Shown here piece after piece: positions 8,141 to 17,526 of a stretch of DNA of 39,475 nt (position 1 is the first letter of the stretch; every line of letters starts with the position of its first letter). Under the pieces are notes generated by a model, which saw only the letters and a program-made list of their open reading frames with translations, was not told the origin of the DNA and searched no databases. The stretch is from Candidatus Eiseniibacteriota bacterium (GTDB lineage: Bacteria; Joyebacterota; Joyebacteria; Joyebacterales; Joyebacteraceae): contig JAUWLR010000011.1 in NCBI GenBank assembly GCA_030613615.1, forward strand, positions 1 through 39,475. Direction: 5' to 3'. The position numbers and the translations under genes are program-made.

Positions 8141-8721
8141 CTACCATCCCTGCACCGTCTTGGAGAGGACGTCCTGGGCGAGCTTCACGAAGGCGTACGC
8201 TCGCGCCTCCTCCTCGGTGGCCTCGTAGCCGCCCGCCCCAGTATCGGAGTAGACCGCCCAGCCCTCGACCTCTTCTTCCCAGACGACCTCGTTCTTCGTC
8301 AGGTCCTCGTACGACAGCTTCGCCACGACCCGCACCTTGTACTCCTTCGGGTTCCCCGCCGCGTCGTACGACATCACAGGACGCTCGTACAGGACGATCG
8401 CCCCTCTCAGAATGGAATCCGCCTCTTTCTCTCCGACGACTCTCAGGGTGTTGTCCTCGGTGAACTGGGCTATTATCGCGTCAGTCACGCCCTGCTCGGC
8501 ACCGTACTCCAGCGTCTCGTTCAGAAGAACAGGCACGGCGATCGAGGAGATGTGCGTCTTGACGGCCGACGAGAAACCGTAGTGCGAGCACCCGGCGCCG
8601 CCGATGACCGCCAGCCCCGCGCCGAGCAGAAGCCCAGCGGCGAGCAGCGCAGTGACCGGGAGCGCGCTTGCAGCTTCTCCAGGGACTCCTCGCGCGCGCG
8701 CGCAGGGAACAGTACGCACCA

Positions 8722-8725
<4 letters not shown>
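8141..8725 (-). CDS. lptE: LPS-assembly lipoprotein LptE-like
   Basis: A 194-residue predicted lipoprotein. A long, slightly unusual leader contains a hydrophobic segment (about residues 22-41) and ends in a lipobox-like GAG-Cys46. The mature part has the LptE features: SIAVPVLLNETLEYGAEQGVTDAI, a TLRVV strand, then an I-L-R-G segment and a beta strand carrying YEDLTKNEVVWEE. LptE plugs the LptD barrel and helps place LPS in the outer membrane. The ATG at 8725 overlaps the TGA of the upstream regulator (ATGATG), so translation is coupled. The neighbouring holA matches the usual context. lptD is not in this window. Confidence 0.8.
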
Positions 8726-10116
<1,391 letters not shown>

Positions 10117-10176
10117 AGTCTGCCTCCCGGCCGGCAGCGCGCACGCGCGGCCGACGTGTCTCTAGAACGGCAGTGC

Positions 10177-11106
10177 CTACGAACGGAACCAGTCGACCGT
10201 GAGTGCCAACCCCTCGTCGAGCGAGACCCCCGAGACGAGACCCAGCGTACCCTCCGCCTTCGAGATGTCCGCGAACGAGTGCATGACGTCCCCGGCCCGC
10301 GGGTCCGTGTGGTGAGCGATGAGCGAAGTGCCGGTGATTTCCTGTAGCTTGGCCAGGAGTTCGTTGACGGTGGACGTGCGACCGCACGCGGTGTTGAAGA
10401 CCTCGCCGGCGACGCCGGTGGCGGACAGCGTGAGCACGTTCGCATCGACGACGTTCGCCACGTAGGTGAAGTCCCTCGACTGCTCGCCGTCACCGTAGAT
10501 GACCGGCGGCGTTCCCTCCAGCAGGGCCTTCACGAAGAGGGGCACGACGGCGGCGTATTGTGAGGCCGGGTCCTGCCTGGGTCCGAACACGTTGAAGTAG
10601 CGGAGAGACACGCACTCCAGACCATACAGGGAGGAGAACACCCGGCAGTAGTTCTCTCCAGCGAGCTTGCTCGCGGCGTACGGCGATTCGGGTGACGGAG
10701 CCATGCGTTCACGCTTCGGCAGCTCGGGGCTGTCCCCGTAAACCGACGAGGACGAGGCATAGACGAGGCGCCGCACTCCGCTGTCCCTGCTCGCGACCAG
10801 CAGGTTGAGCGTTCCCGTCACGTTCACCTCGTTGCTGGAAGCGGGGTCAGCGACCGAGCGCGGCACCGAGGCAAGCGCGGCCTCGTGGAAGACGACCTCG
10901 ACTCCCTTGACGGCCCGCTCAACGATGGGCACGTCGCGGATATCTCCCTCCAGGATGTCGACGCCATCCTCGACCGAGGATAGATTCTCGCGCCTCCCCG
11001 TGGAGAAGTTGTCCAGGACCCTCACTTCGTGGCCGAGACCAACAAGCTTCTCGACGATGTGCGATCCTATGAACCCCGCCCCACCCGTAACCAGCATGAC
11101 TGACAT
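10177..11106 (-). CDS. NAD-dependent UDP-sugar 4-epimerase (SDR, WbpP/GalE-like)
   Basis: 309 residues. An N-terminal Rossmann fold carries GGAGFIG (8-14). The catalytic SSS and YAASK (Tyr143, Lys147) are in place, and RYFNVFGPRQ and YGDGEQSRDF follow, as in the extended SDR epimerases. It interconverts C4 epimers of UDP-GlcNAc/GalNAc or their uronic acids. Its pairing with a UDP-HexNAc dehydrogenase immediately upstream is the WbpO/WbpP (TviB/TviC) arrangement, so it probably makes an amino-uronic acid for surface polysaccharide. The ATG at 11106 has GGAG six bases upstream. A TTG at 11118 is less likely. Confidence 0.87.
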   Translation of the reverse strand: MSVMLVTGGAGFIGSHIVEKLVGLGHEVRVLDNFSTGRRENLSSVEDGVDILEGDIRDVPIVERAVKGVEVVFHEAALASVPRSVADPASSNEVNVTGTLNLLVASRDSGVRRLVYASSSSVYGDSPELPKRERMAPSPESPYAASKLAGENYCRVFSSLYGLECVSLRYFNVFGPRQDPASQYAAVVPLFVKALLEGTPPVIYGDGEQSRDFTYVANVVDANVLTLSATGVAGEVFNTACGRTSTVNELLAKLQEITGTSLIAHHTDPRAGDVMHSFADISKAEGTLGLVSGVSLDEGLALTVDWFRS

Positions 11107-11131
11107 CGAACGCTCCAATCGGCAGAGGCCG

Positions 11132-12424
11132 CTAGAGTTTCAGAATGTGATCTCCGTCGAAGCCCTTCAGTGCATTGCGCGTGTCGACTATGGGCGTGCC
11201 CGCATCGACCACGGCCTGGTAGTCGACGGCCGAATGCGCCGTCGTGATGACGATACAGTCAACGTCGCCGAGCAGCTCCGGCGTCAGCTCCTGGCTGCTC
11301 AACGAGAAGCCACCCTGGTGCAGAGTCGAAACGAAGGAGTCGGAGTACGACAGCACGGCCCCCTTCTCCCGCAGGAGCTTCATTATGTCGAGCGCCGGCG
11401 CTTCCCGGACATCGTCGATGTCCTCCTTGTACGCCACCCCCAGGAGGAGAACCTTCGAGCCCTTGACCGGCTTCCCGTCCTCGTTGAGGCTGTCGACGAT
11501 CTTGGAGACGACGTGGTACGGCATACTGCCATTGATGACGCCGGCCAGTTCGATGAACCTGGCCTCGAACCCGCTCTCCTTGGCCTTCCAGGACAGGTAG
11601 AACGGGTCGATGGGAATGCAGTGACCGCCGAGCCCCGGCCCCGGATAGAACGGCATGAACCCGAACGGCTTGGTCGCGGCCGCGGCGATGACCTCCCAGA
11701 CGTCGATGCCCATGCGGTCACACATGAGCGCGACCTCATTCACGAGGCCGATGTTGACGCTGCGGAACGTGTTCTCGAGCAGTTTGACCATTTCGGCGAC
11801 CTTCGTCGATGACACCGGCACGACCGGGCCGAGGGTCTGCGCGTACAGAAGAGCCGCGTGCTCCGTGCACGCGGGCGTCACACCACCGACGACCTTGGGG
11901 ATGTTCCGCGTGTTCCACTCCTCGTTCCCGGGGTCGACGCGCTCGGGCGAGAATGCGAGGTAGAAGTCCTCCCCGACCTTGAACCCCGTCGTCTCCAGGC
12001 TCGAGAGAATCACCTCGTCGGTGGTGCCGGGATACGTGGTGCTGTCGAGGATCACGAGCATCTGCGGATGCAGGTACCTGGCGATCTCGGCCACGGCGGC
12101 TCTGACATAGGAGATGTCCGGATCCCTGGTCTTGCGGAGCGGCGTGGGAACGCAGATGTCGACGGCGTCCACTGTCTGCAGCACGGAGAAGTCCGTGGTC
12201 GCCTCGAACGTCCCGGCGTCGAGCGCATCCCTGATCCGCTCAGCCGGCACATCCTGGATGTACGACTCGCCCTCGCCCAGAAGCCGGACCTTCTCGGCGT
12301 CAGTGTCGATTCCCACTACGTGGAAACCAGAACGGGCAAACTCCATAGACAGCGGCAGCCCGACGTAGCCCAGTCCGATCACTGCCAGGCGCGCCTCCCT
12401 GGACTGGAGTTTCTCCTTGAGCAA
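11132..12424 (-). CDS. UDP-N-acetyl-hexosamine 6-dehydrogenase (nucleotide-sugar dehydrogenase)
   Basis: 430 residues of the UDP-glucose/GDP-mannose dehydrogenase family, which oxidise C6 of a nucleotide sugar twice with NAD+. The N-terminal Rossmann motif VIGLGYVG is at 15-22. K214 and N218 sit in EMVKLLENTFR. The catalytic nucleophile is Cys269 in GPGLGGHCIPIDP, and a C-terminal NAD/UDP-binding domain follows. Close similarity to the WbpA/TviB group favours UDP-GlcNAc or UDP-GalNAc over UDP-glucose, but specificity is inference. The start is TTG at 12424, supported by AAGGAGG five bases upstream. It lies 25 bases ahead of the epimerase. Confidence 0.92.
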   Translation of the reverse strand: MLKEKLQSREARLAVIGLGYVGLPLSMEFARSGFHVVGIDTDAEKVRLLGEGESYIQDVPAERIRDALDAGTFEATTDFSVLQTVDAVDICVPTPLRKTRDPDISYVRAAVAEIARYLHPQMLVILDSTTYPGTTDEVILSSLETTGFKVGEDFYLAFSPERVDPGNEEWNTRNIPKVVGGVTPACTEHAALLYAQTLGPVVPVSSTKVAEMVKLLENTFRSVNIGLVNEVALMCDRMGIDVWEVIAAAATKPFGFMPFYPGPGLGGHCIPIDPFYLSWKAKESGFEARFIELAGVINGSMPYHVVSKIVDSLNEDGKPVKGSKVLLLGVAYKEDIDDVREAPALDIMKLLREKGAVLSYSDSFVSTLHQGGFSLSSQELTPELLGDVDCIVITTAHSAVDYQAVVDAGTPIVDTRNALKGFDGDHILKL

Positions 12425-12437
12425 TACGTCCTCCTTG

Positions 12438-12454
12438 ACCCGCCGGAGGCGGGT
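12438..12454 (-). terminator. Short GC hairpin between the HAD-kinase and the UDP-sugar dehydrogenase
   Basis: A 7-bp perfect stem (12438-12444 with 12448-12454) with a three-base loop sits just upstream of the dehydrogenase Shine-Dalgarno. There is no T-run. It could be a weak terminator or a structure affecting translation of the dehydrogenase. Confidence 0.35.
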
Positions 12455-12482
12455 GCGTGATTGGAATCCCCGCTTGGGCGCG

Positions 12483-13748
12483 CTAGGTCAGCGCCAGAGC
12501 GACGACCCCCGCTGTGGCCAGCGGAAGCAGAAGATTATCACCCGGCCCCAGCGGCAGCGACTCGACCAGACTGGCCACCGCGCCCACGAGAAGAGCCCAG
12601 GGCACCGAGACAAAGAATATAGCAACAAGCACGCCAACAGCGAAGAGGGAAAGTGACCCCAGGACCGTCTTACCGGGATTGTAGGGCAGCCTGGCGCTTC
12701 CGAAGGTCTGTCCGACGAGACTCGCGGTGCTGTCGCCTATTGCCAGGACCAGCACGCCCACGGTGGCTGCGGCAGGCTCGAAGAACGCGACCACGATGAA
12801 GATGCCCACCCCGAACAGAAGCGGCCCCGCTACTACCGTCCTGGGCTCCGAGGGGCGCATGGCGCGCCAGGTCACCGCGGAGAAGATGGGCACGGCCACA
12901 CCCAGGAGTCTCATCACCTCAGACAGGAGGTACATCACGGTCACCGAGCCAACGAGCCAGAGGGTCGGCGTCTTCCACCAGGCGGCCAGGACGGGGATGA
13001 CGATCGAGCACGAGTGGATAGCCTTGCGGAACGCCTCGTGCATTATGGCAGCCTGCCGCAGCGTGACGCCCGTCGTGTACCCCTCCGGGAAGAACTCGAG
13101 GATCTCGCGAAGATCCCTGGTGTAAACGACGAAGTCCGCCTTGCGTAGTATGCGCCACTCCGGGTTCACACCGATGCTCCGCCACGCGGACGCCACGATC
13201 TCCGTGTTGCTGGCGTCGTCCACAACGACGGTGGCATCCGACCAGGTGAGGCCGCGCTCCTGGAGCATCCGCCTGAGACCCTCTCTCTTCCCGTGTGCTG
13301 AATGGCGGTCTCCGAGAAGGCGTCCGGTAAGGATCCCGTCGGACTCCTCGAGCAGGACGCCGTAGGCACCGTCCGCACCGACGTCGGAAGCGATCCTCTC
13401 GACGACCTGCTGCGGAACCCCGGCGCTGACCAGGACGACGTAGTAGCCGGCCTCCCTGAGCTCCGCGCAGAGTTCCCGTGCGCCGTGCACGAGACGGAGC
13501 GAACCGCCGACGCTCAGGATCTGCTTGAGCGGCACGCCGCGCTGAAAGGAGTACGCCCGCTCGACGACCCCGCTCACGGTTGTCAGTCCGAGCTTGAGCA
13601 GGAACCCGAGCCACATGCTCCGGATCCAGATCCACACACTGGTCGTGCTGGCAACCTTGGAGAGGAAGAGACCCTGCAGGAAGACGCCGTCCACGTCGAA
13701 CGCAACGACTCCGCGCCTGCCCGGTTCCGGCTGCTCAGTGATTCCCAC
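12483..13748 (-). CDS. HAD-family phosphatase fused to a CTP-dependent polyprenol/diacylglycerol kinase-like domain
   Basis: 421 residues. Residues 12-205 are a HAD-IB (phosphoserine-phosphatase-like) domain: nucleophile/acid pair D18-x-D20 in AFDVDG, SAG at 108-110, Lys154, and the metal-binding DDASNTE at 177-183. Residues 240-421 are a polytopic membrane domain of the DGK1/SEC59/VTE5 type: RKAIHS near its start, AIGDSTASLVG at 336-346, PGKTVLGS at 358-365, and LVESLPLGPGDN at 394-405. Members phosphorylate dolichol, phytol or diacylglycerol with CTP. The GTG start overlaps the upstream small gene and has AGGAGG before it. Opposed kinase and phosphatase activities in one protein suggest control of a lipid-phosphate pool; substrates are unknown. 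Confidence 0.82.
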   Translation of the reverse strand: MGITEQPEPGRRGVVAFDVDGVFLQGLFLSKVASTTSVWIWIRSMWLGFLLKLGLTTVSGVVERAYSFQRGVPLKQILSVGGSLRLVHGARELCAELREAGYYVVLVSAGVPQQVVERIASDVGADGAYGVLLEESDGILTGRLLGDRHSAHGKREGLRRMLQERGLTWSDATVVVDDASNTEIVASAWRSIGVNPEWRILRKADFVVYTRDLREILEFFPEGYTTGVTLRQAAIMHEAFRKAIHSCSIVIPVLAAWWKTPTLWLVGSVTVMYLLSEVMRLLGVAVPIFSAVTWRAMRPSEPRTVVAGPLLFGVGIFIVVAFFEPAAATVGVLVLAIGDSTASLVGQTFGSARLPYNPGKTVLGSLSLFAVGVLVAIFFVSVPWALLVGAVASLVESLPLGPGDNLLLPLATAGVVALALT

Positions 13749-13983
13749 GCCCCCTCCTGAGAAGGACCAAGAGCCCTTTCGTCAGCGCCCCCACGGCGAT
13801 GCCGCACATCAGAACCGGCACGTACACGAAGCGGTGCCCGAATCGCGGCGCGATGAGGTCGAAGTACCTCAAGGCCCCGTAGAACAGCATCGCCGCGAGC
13901 GCGAGATTCGCCCCGCCCACGGCCAGTCTGTAGAACCTCTGTTCGTGCGAACGCGAGTCGCGGTCATGCACCGCTCTCTCCAT
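13735..13983 (-). CDS. Small two-helix membrane protein
   Basis: 82 residues with a charged N-terminus, two hydrophobic segments (about residues 19-40 and 52-74) and a basic C-terminus. The ATG at 13983 has GGGA six bases upstream. An in-frame codon at 14031, directly after the M28 peptidase stop, would give 98 residues with an Arg-rich extension. Its 3' end overlaps the start of the HAD/lipid kinase by 14 bases, so the two are translationally coupled and may work in the same membrane process. The family is not recognised. Confidence 0.6.
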   Translation of the reverse strand: MERAVHDRDSRSHEQRFYRLAVGGANLALAAMLFYGALRYFDLIAPRFGHRFVYVPVLMCGIAVGALTKGLLVLLRRGRGNH

Positions 13984-14031
13984 GTCATTCCCGTGGACCC
14001 GGCGCGACGGTCGGCTGTCGACCAGGCGCAC

Positions 14032-16230
14032 CTAGCGCACGATGGCGAGCTTGCCGATGACCTGGTCGGCGGGCTCGACGTCGTAGAGGTCGTAGACCGT
14101 TATCTGGTAGACGTATACTCCACTCGTCAGGCTGGCACCGGCCCTGTCGAAACTCTCCCAGCTGACGGTGTTCGTGCCGGGCAGCACGCCCTCGTTCTCT
14201 GACCCAGGGCTGTAAAGCAGTGTGATCTCCGCGATGTTCTGCCCGAGCAGATCGAAGAGTTTGATATCGACGCTGCCCCTTGTCACGCGCGACAGCCGGT
14301 AGGCGAACTTGAGCTCACTGATGTCGCTTGCCGGATTCGGCCACGTGAAGTAGTCAGCGATGAAGAGCCGCGGGGCGTCGATGCGCAGCGGGATCCCCTC
14401 GACGACGTTGTCGGTGAGACTCGACTCCTCGTCTCCGGTCACGACGAGACGAACGCTGAGCAGGTGATCCCCGAAATCGCTGTCGTCGAGATCCCATTCG
14501 AACTCGTACGTCAACACCTCTCCCCCGCCCATGGCGCCCGCGAACGAGGCCGTGGACACGAGGTCGCCTTCGTCCGGCGGTCCATCCCAGACCTCAAGCA
14601 AGACGTCGGCGTTCCCGTCCGGGCCGAAGGCGTGGAAGTCCACTCGGACCGGAGCCGGCTCCCCGATGACGAAATAGTCGGCATGGTACTTCGTGCCGTT
14701 CGGCCTCGTCCGGTAGAACACGACATCGTCGGCGAAGACCGCGAGGTTGAACTGGCCGTCGGGATCGGCCAGCCGCGCGACGGCGCCCGTAACCATGCGC
14801 GCGGCGAGAGCGAACTGCGAGGGGTAGACCGTTGACAGCACGTCGTCGATCGTATGGTAATTGGTGTTCCTTTCGCGGGGATCCTCATGCTCGATCGCGA
14901 CGATGGCGTCGTAGTCGCGCGACCAGAACGCAGCGTGGTCGCTGTAGGGATGCGCCTCGTCGATCCTCTGAGCCTCGAAATCGGGAAAGAGGTCCACGTA
15001 GAGCGACTCGGCCGTATCGACGATCCAGTCGGCGAGCCAGACGCTGCCGGGGTTGGTGACTATGTGGCAGGTGTCGGTGTGCCCGACGTTCCTCTTGTAT
15101 GCGATCATGTCGACGTTGAGCACGCCGTAGATGGTGTCCGGAGGAGCGATGAAGGAGTCCGCCGCCGCGCGGTAGCCCGCCACAGAGTCCGCGTACGCGG
15201 TGCTGCCGTGCAGCCCGAGTTCCTCGCCGCTGAAGAGCACGAAGCGGATGTCGAAGGGAAAGCTCAGCCCGGAGAGAGCCCTGGCAGCCTCGAGCACGGT
15301 CGCGACTCCCGTCGCGTTGTCGTCGGCACCCGGGGCGGGATTGTCACACCACCACATAGTGGAATCCGGGAACGAATCGACCGCAATGGCGTCGTAGTGA
15401 GCGCAGACTACGTAGTAACCCCGAAGCCGCCCGGTCCCGGGCAGCACTCCGATGATGTTGTCTGCGGGATACTCGACGATCGGCCCGCCCGGGCCTTCCG
15501 CGCACGTCCAGCCGCGAATGGTGAAGCGCTGCGTGTCCACGAACGCCCGCGTCGGCAGGTACTCGTTCAGGCGGTCCATTATGTACGGTTTGGCCTCCGT
15601 CAGGCACTCCTCTCGGAACACGTACCGCGACCGGGAGGACCCGTCGGGGTATTCCACCAGCGCCCGCACATGCGCCATCAGAGAGTCGGGCGAGATGGAC
15701 GAGATGACGTCCTCAACGACGCCCCTGACCGCGCGCTCGTCCGCCAGTGAACGCGAGCGGACGTGGGCCGGCGGCGTGTTGTCGAACCACGAGGCCACGC
15801 TGATGAACGGGGGAAGCGGGTACGACAAGTGTGAGAGCGCGCGGAGTTCGTCCACGCGCTCGAACGCACACGTGATGAGAGCGGTGCCGTCGACCTCCGA
15901 CCAGAGCACGTCGCCCAGGTGCGCCAGATCATCGACGGACGTTCTCGGATAGCTGATGTAGAGCGGGTCCGGTCGGCGCGGCTCGGCCAGCTTTCTCGCC
16001 GCGCGACCCCGGGCTCTCAGCTCGCCTCCGAGCCCCTCGTCGCCCTCCACTATCATCTCGGTGAGTCCCACGTGCCTTACAACCGCCCCGAGTTCCTCGA
16101 CGGCCGCCAGAGAAGCTCCGTCGGCCAGCCGCACGGCGTAGAGCGATCCGGCGCCGGCCGTCGTGGCCACGACAACTACGAGACAGACCGCCGCCGCGGC
16201 TAAAGAAGGTGCCCTCATGGTGTGCCTCAT
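14032..16230 (-). CDS. Secreted M28-family zinc peptidase with FlgD-like C-terminal domain
   Basis: 732 residues. A signal peptide covers about residues 1-27. A prodomain-like region is followed by the M28 aminopeptidase domain with the zinc/catalytic elements HYDA (His278), PGADDNATG (D303/D304), FSGEELG (E336/E337), NVDMIAY and YSDHAAFW. A beta-sandwich follows, then a C-terminal FlgD-Ig-like domain (WPNPASD ... SGVYVYQI ... GKLAIVR) of the kind used as a sorting signal in FCB bacteria with type IX-like secretion. It should hydrolyse peptides outside the cell or at its surface. The ATG at 16230 has AGGAGG six bases upstream. It lies directly downstream of tRNA-Arg. Confidence 0.88.
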   Translation of the reverse strand: MRHTMRAPSLAAAAVCLVVVVATTAGAGSLYAVRLADGASLAAVEELGAVVRHVGLTEMIVEGDEGLGGELRARGRAARKLAEPRRPDPLYISYPRTSVDDLAHLGDVLWSEVDGTALITCAFERVDELRALSHLSYPLPPFISVASWFDNTPPAHVRSRSLADERAVRGVVEDVISSISPDSLMAHVRALVEYPDGSSRSRYVFREECLTEAKPYIMDRLNEYLPTRAFVDTQRFTIRGWTCAEGPGGPIVEYPADNIIGVLPGTGRLRGYYVVCAHYDAIAVDSFPDSTMWWCDNPAPGADDNATGVATVLEAARALSGLSFPFDIRFVLFSGEELGLHGSTAYADSVAGYRAAADSFIAPPDTIYGVLNVDMIAYKRNVGHTDTCHIVTNPGSVWLADWIVDTAESLYVDLFPDFEAQRIDEAHPYSDHAAFWSRDYDAIVAIEHEDPRERNTNYHTIDDVLSTVYPSQFALAARMVTGAVARLADPDGQFNLAVFADDVVFYRTRPNGTKYHADYFVIGEPAPVRVDFHAFGPDGNADVLLEVWDGPPDEGDLVSTASFAGAMGGGEVLTYEFEWDLDDSDFGDHLLSVRLVVTGDEESSLTDNVVEGIPLRIDAPRLFIADYFTWPNPASDISELKFAYRLSRVTRGSVDIKLFDLLGQNIAEITLLYSPGSENEGVLPGTNTVSWESFDRAGASLTSGVYVYQITVYDLYDVEPADQVIGKLAIVR

Positions 16231-16283
16231 GATGTGCCTCCTGGTACGCGCGCCGACACCGCCGGCGCGGTCGCCTTGTGGGG

Positions 16284-16312
16284 CGGGCCGGCGATCTTGT
16301 GCCGCCGGCCCG
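16284..16312 (-). terminator. Strong GC hairpin downstream of tRNA-Arg
   Basis: A 10-bp perfect stem (16284-16293 with 16303-16312), nine-base loop, lies nine bases after the CCA end of the tRNA and before the M28 peptidase start. It lacks a T-run, so it may be a processing or stabilising structure rather than a true terminator. Confidence 0.45.
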
Positions 16313-16320
16313 AGCCGTTC

Positions 16321-16397
16321 TGGTACGCCCGAGAGGATTCGAACCTCCGACCCCTGGAACCGGAATCCAGTGCTCTATCCAGCTGAGCTACGGGCGC
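16321..16397 (-). tRNA. tRNA-Arg (anticodon CCG)
   Basis: 77 bases including an encoded CCA (16321-16323 on the plus strand). The cloverleaf is complete: acceptor GCGCCCG/CGGGCGT with a G1-U72 wobble, D stem GCTC/GAGC, anticodon stem CTGGA/TCCAG with loop TTCCGGT (anticodon CCG, reading CGG), and a T arm with TTCGAAT. The 5' end lies one base after the stop codon of the DUF362 gene, so it is probably cut from a polycistronic transcript. Confidence 0.96.
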
Positions 16398-16398
16398 T

Positions 16399-17502
16399 CT
16401 ATGCAATCTCGATCAGCTCGTAGTTTCGGGTCCCGAGACCCAGCTCCTCCGCGTGCCTGAGCTGGACCGTCGGGTCGACGTCCGGGTGCAGATCTCTGAA
16501 CTTGTCGCTTCCGGCACGGTAGCCGTCGGACAGTTCCCCGTCCGCCGCCGGCGCCTCATTCACAAGGTCGTAGGCGGCCTGGTCGATCGCCACGGGATCC
16601 AGCGAGGCCACCACTCCGATGTCGGGGACAATAGACACCTTCTCCGTCCCGAAGCAGTCGCAGACCGGATGAACGTCCGTAATGAAGTTGACGTAGCCGG
16701 CCCTGCCGGGCTTCGTAGCTACCACCGCATATGCGTATTCTACCATCTTCATCTGGCACGTGTCAGTCGATTCGTTCCATCGAATGCCGACCGATTTCGT
16801 CGGGCACACCGCTATGCACTCGGCGCAGCCAATGCACTTCCCGTCGTCTATCACGGCCGTTTCCCCCACCGTGATCGCATCCTCCGGACACCAAGTCAGG
16901 CAGACCCCGCAGGCGTTGCACGATGGCTTCACGTAGGGCCTTGTGGTCGAATGCATGTCCAGCTTGCCGGCCCTCGAGGCGCAGCCCATCCCCAGGTTCT
17001 TGAGCGTCCCTCCGAAACCCGTGACCTCGTGGCCCTTGAAGTGCGCCACCGAGAGGAGGACGTCCGCCTTGACGAACTCAGGCCCCACGGCTGCGTTCGT
17101 GACGAAGCGGCCGTCCACCGGGACGACGGCCTCCGTCGTCCCTCTTAAGCCCCCGGCAATGACCACCGGAGCCCCCAGCGCCTGGAACGTGAACCCGTGC
17201 TCCGCCGCGGTGCGCAGGTGTGAGACGGTGTCCGCACGCGAGCCCCGGTAGAGCGTGTTGGTATCGGTGAGAAACGGGCTCGCGCCCTGCTTCTGCAGCC
17301 ACACGATCACCCTGCGCATGAACCTGGGCCGGACGTGCCCGGTGACCCGGCTCTCGCCGAAGTGCATCTTCACCGCGACGAGCTCGCCGGGTCCGACCAC
17401 GCCGCCCAGCCCGCTCTCGTCCAGGAGCGTCTCGAGCCGCGCGGCTATGTCGTCCGCTCCGCCCTCGCCCATCTTGAGGAAATGGACCTTGCTCTTCTTG
17501 AT
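16399..17502 (-). CDS. DUF362-domain protein with two 4Fe-4S clusters
   Basis: An N-terminal DUF362 domain (about residues 1-180), including LKNLGMGCASRAGKLDMHS, is followed by two ferredoxin-type 4Fe-4S motifs (CNACGVCLTWCP and CIGCAECIAVCP), then the rest of DUF362. The family is uncharacterised; an electron-transfer or iron-sulfur role is inference. Start choice is unusual. The only canonical start is ATG at 17472, with no Shine-Dalgarno. Ten codons upstream the frame reads IKKSKVHFLKM, which looks like the family N-terminus, and begins with ATC at 17500-17502 placed five bases after GGAGG. I extend to 17502 (367 residues) with reservation; the fallback is 17472. The stop codon abuts tRNA-Arg. 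Confidence 0.85.
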   Translation of the reverse strand: MKKSKVHFLKMGEGGADDIAARLETLLDESGLGGVVGPGELVAVKMHFGESRVTGHVRPRFMRRVIVWLQKQGASPFLTDTNTLYRGSRADTVSHLRTAAEHGFTFQALGAPVVIAGGLRGTTEAVVPVDGRFVTNAAVGPEFVKADVLLSVAHFKGHEVTGFGGTLKNLGMGCASRAGKLDMHSTTRPYVKPSCNACGVCLTWCPEDAITVGETAVIDDGKCIGCAECIAVCPTKSVGIRWNESTDTCQMKMVEYAYAVVATKPGRAGYVNFITDVHPVCDCFGTEKVSIVPDIGVVASLDPVAIDQAAYDLVNEAPAADGELSDGYRAGSDKFRDLHPDVDPTVQLRHAEELGLGTRNYELIEIA

Positions 17503-17526
17503 CGATGCCTCCCGTCAGATGCGCGG

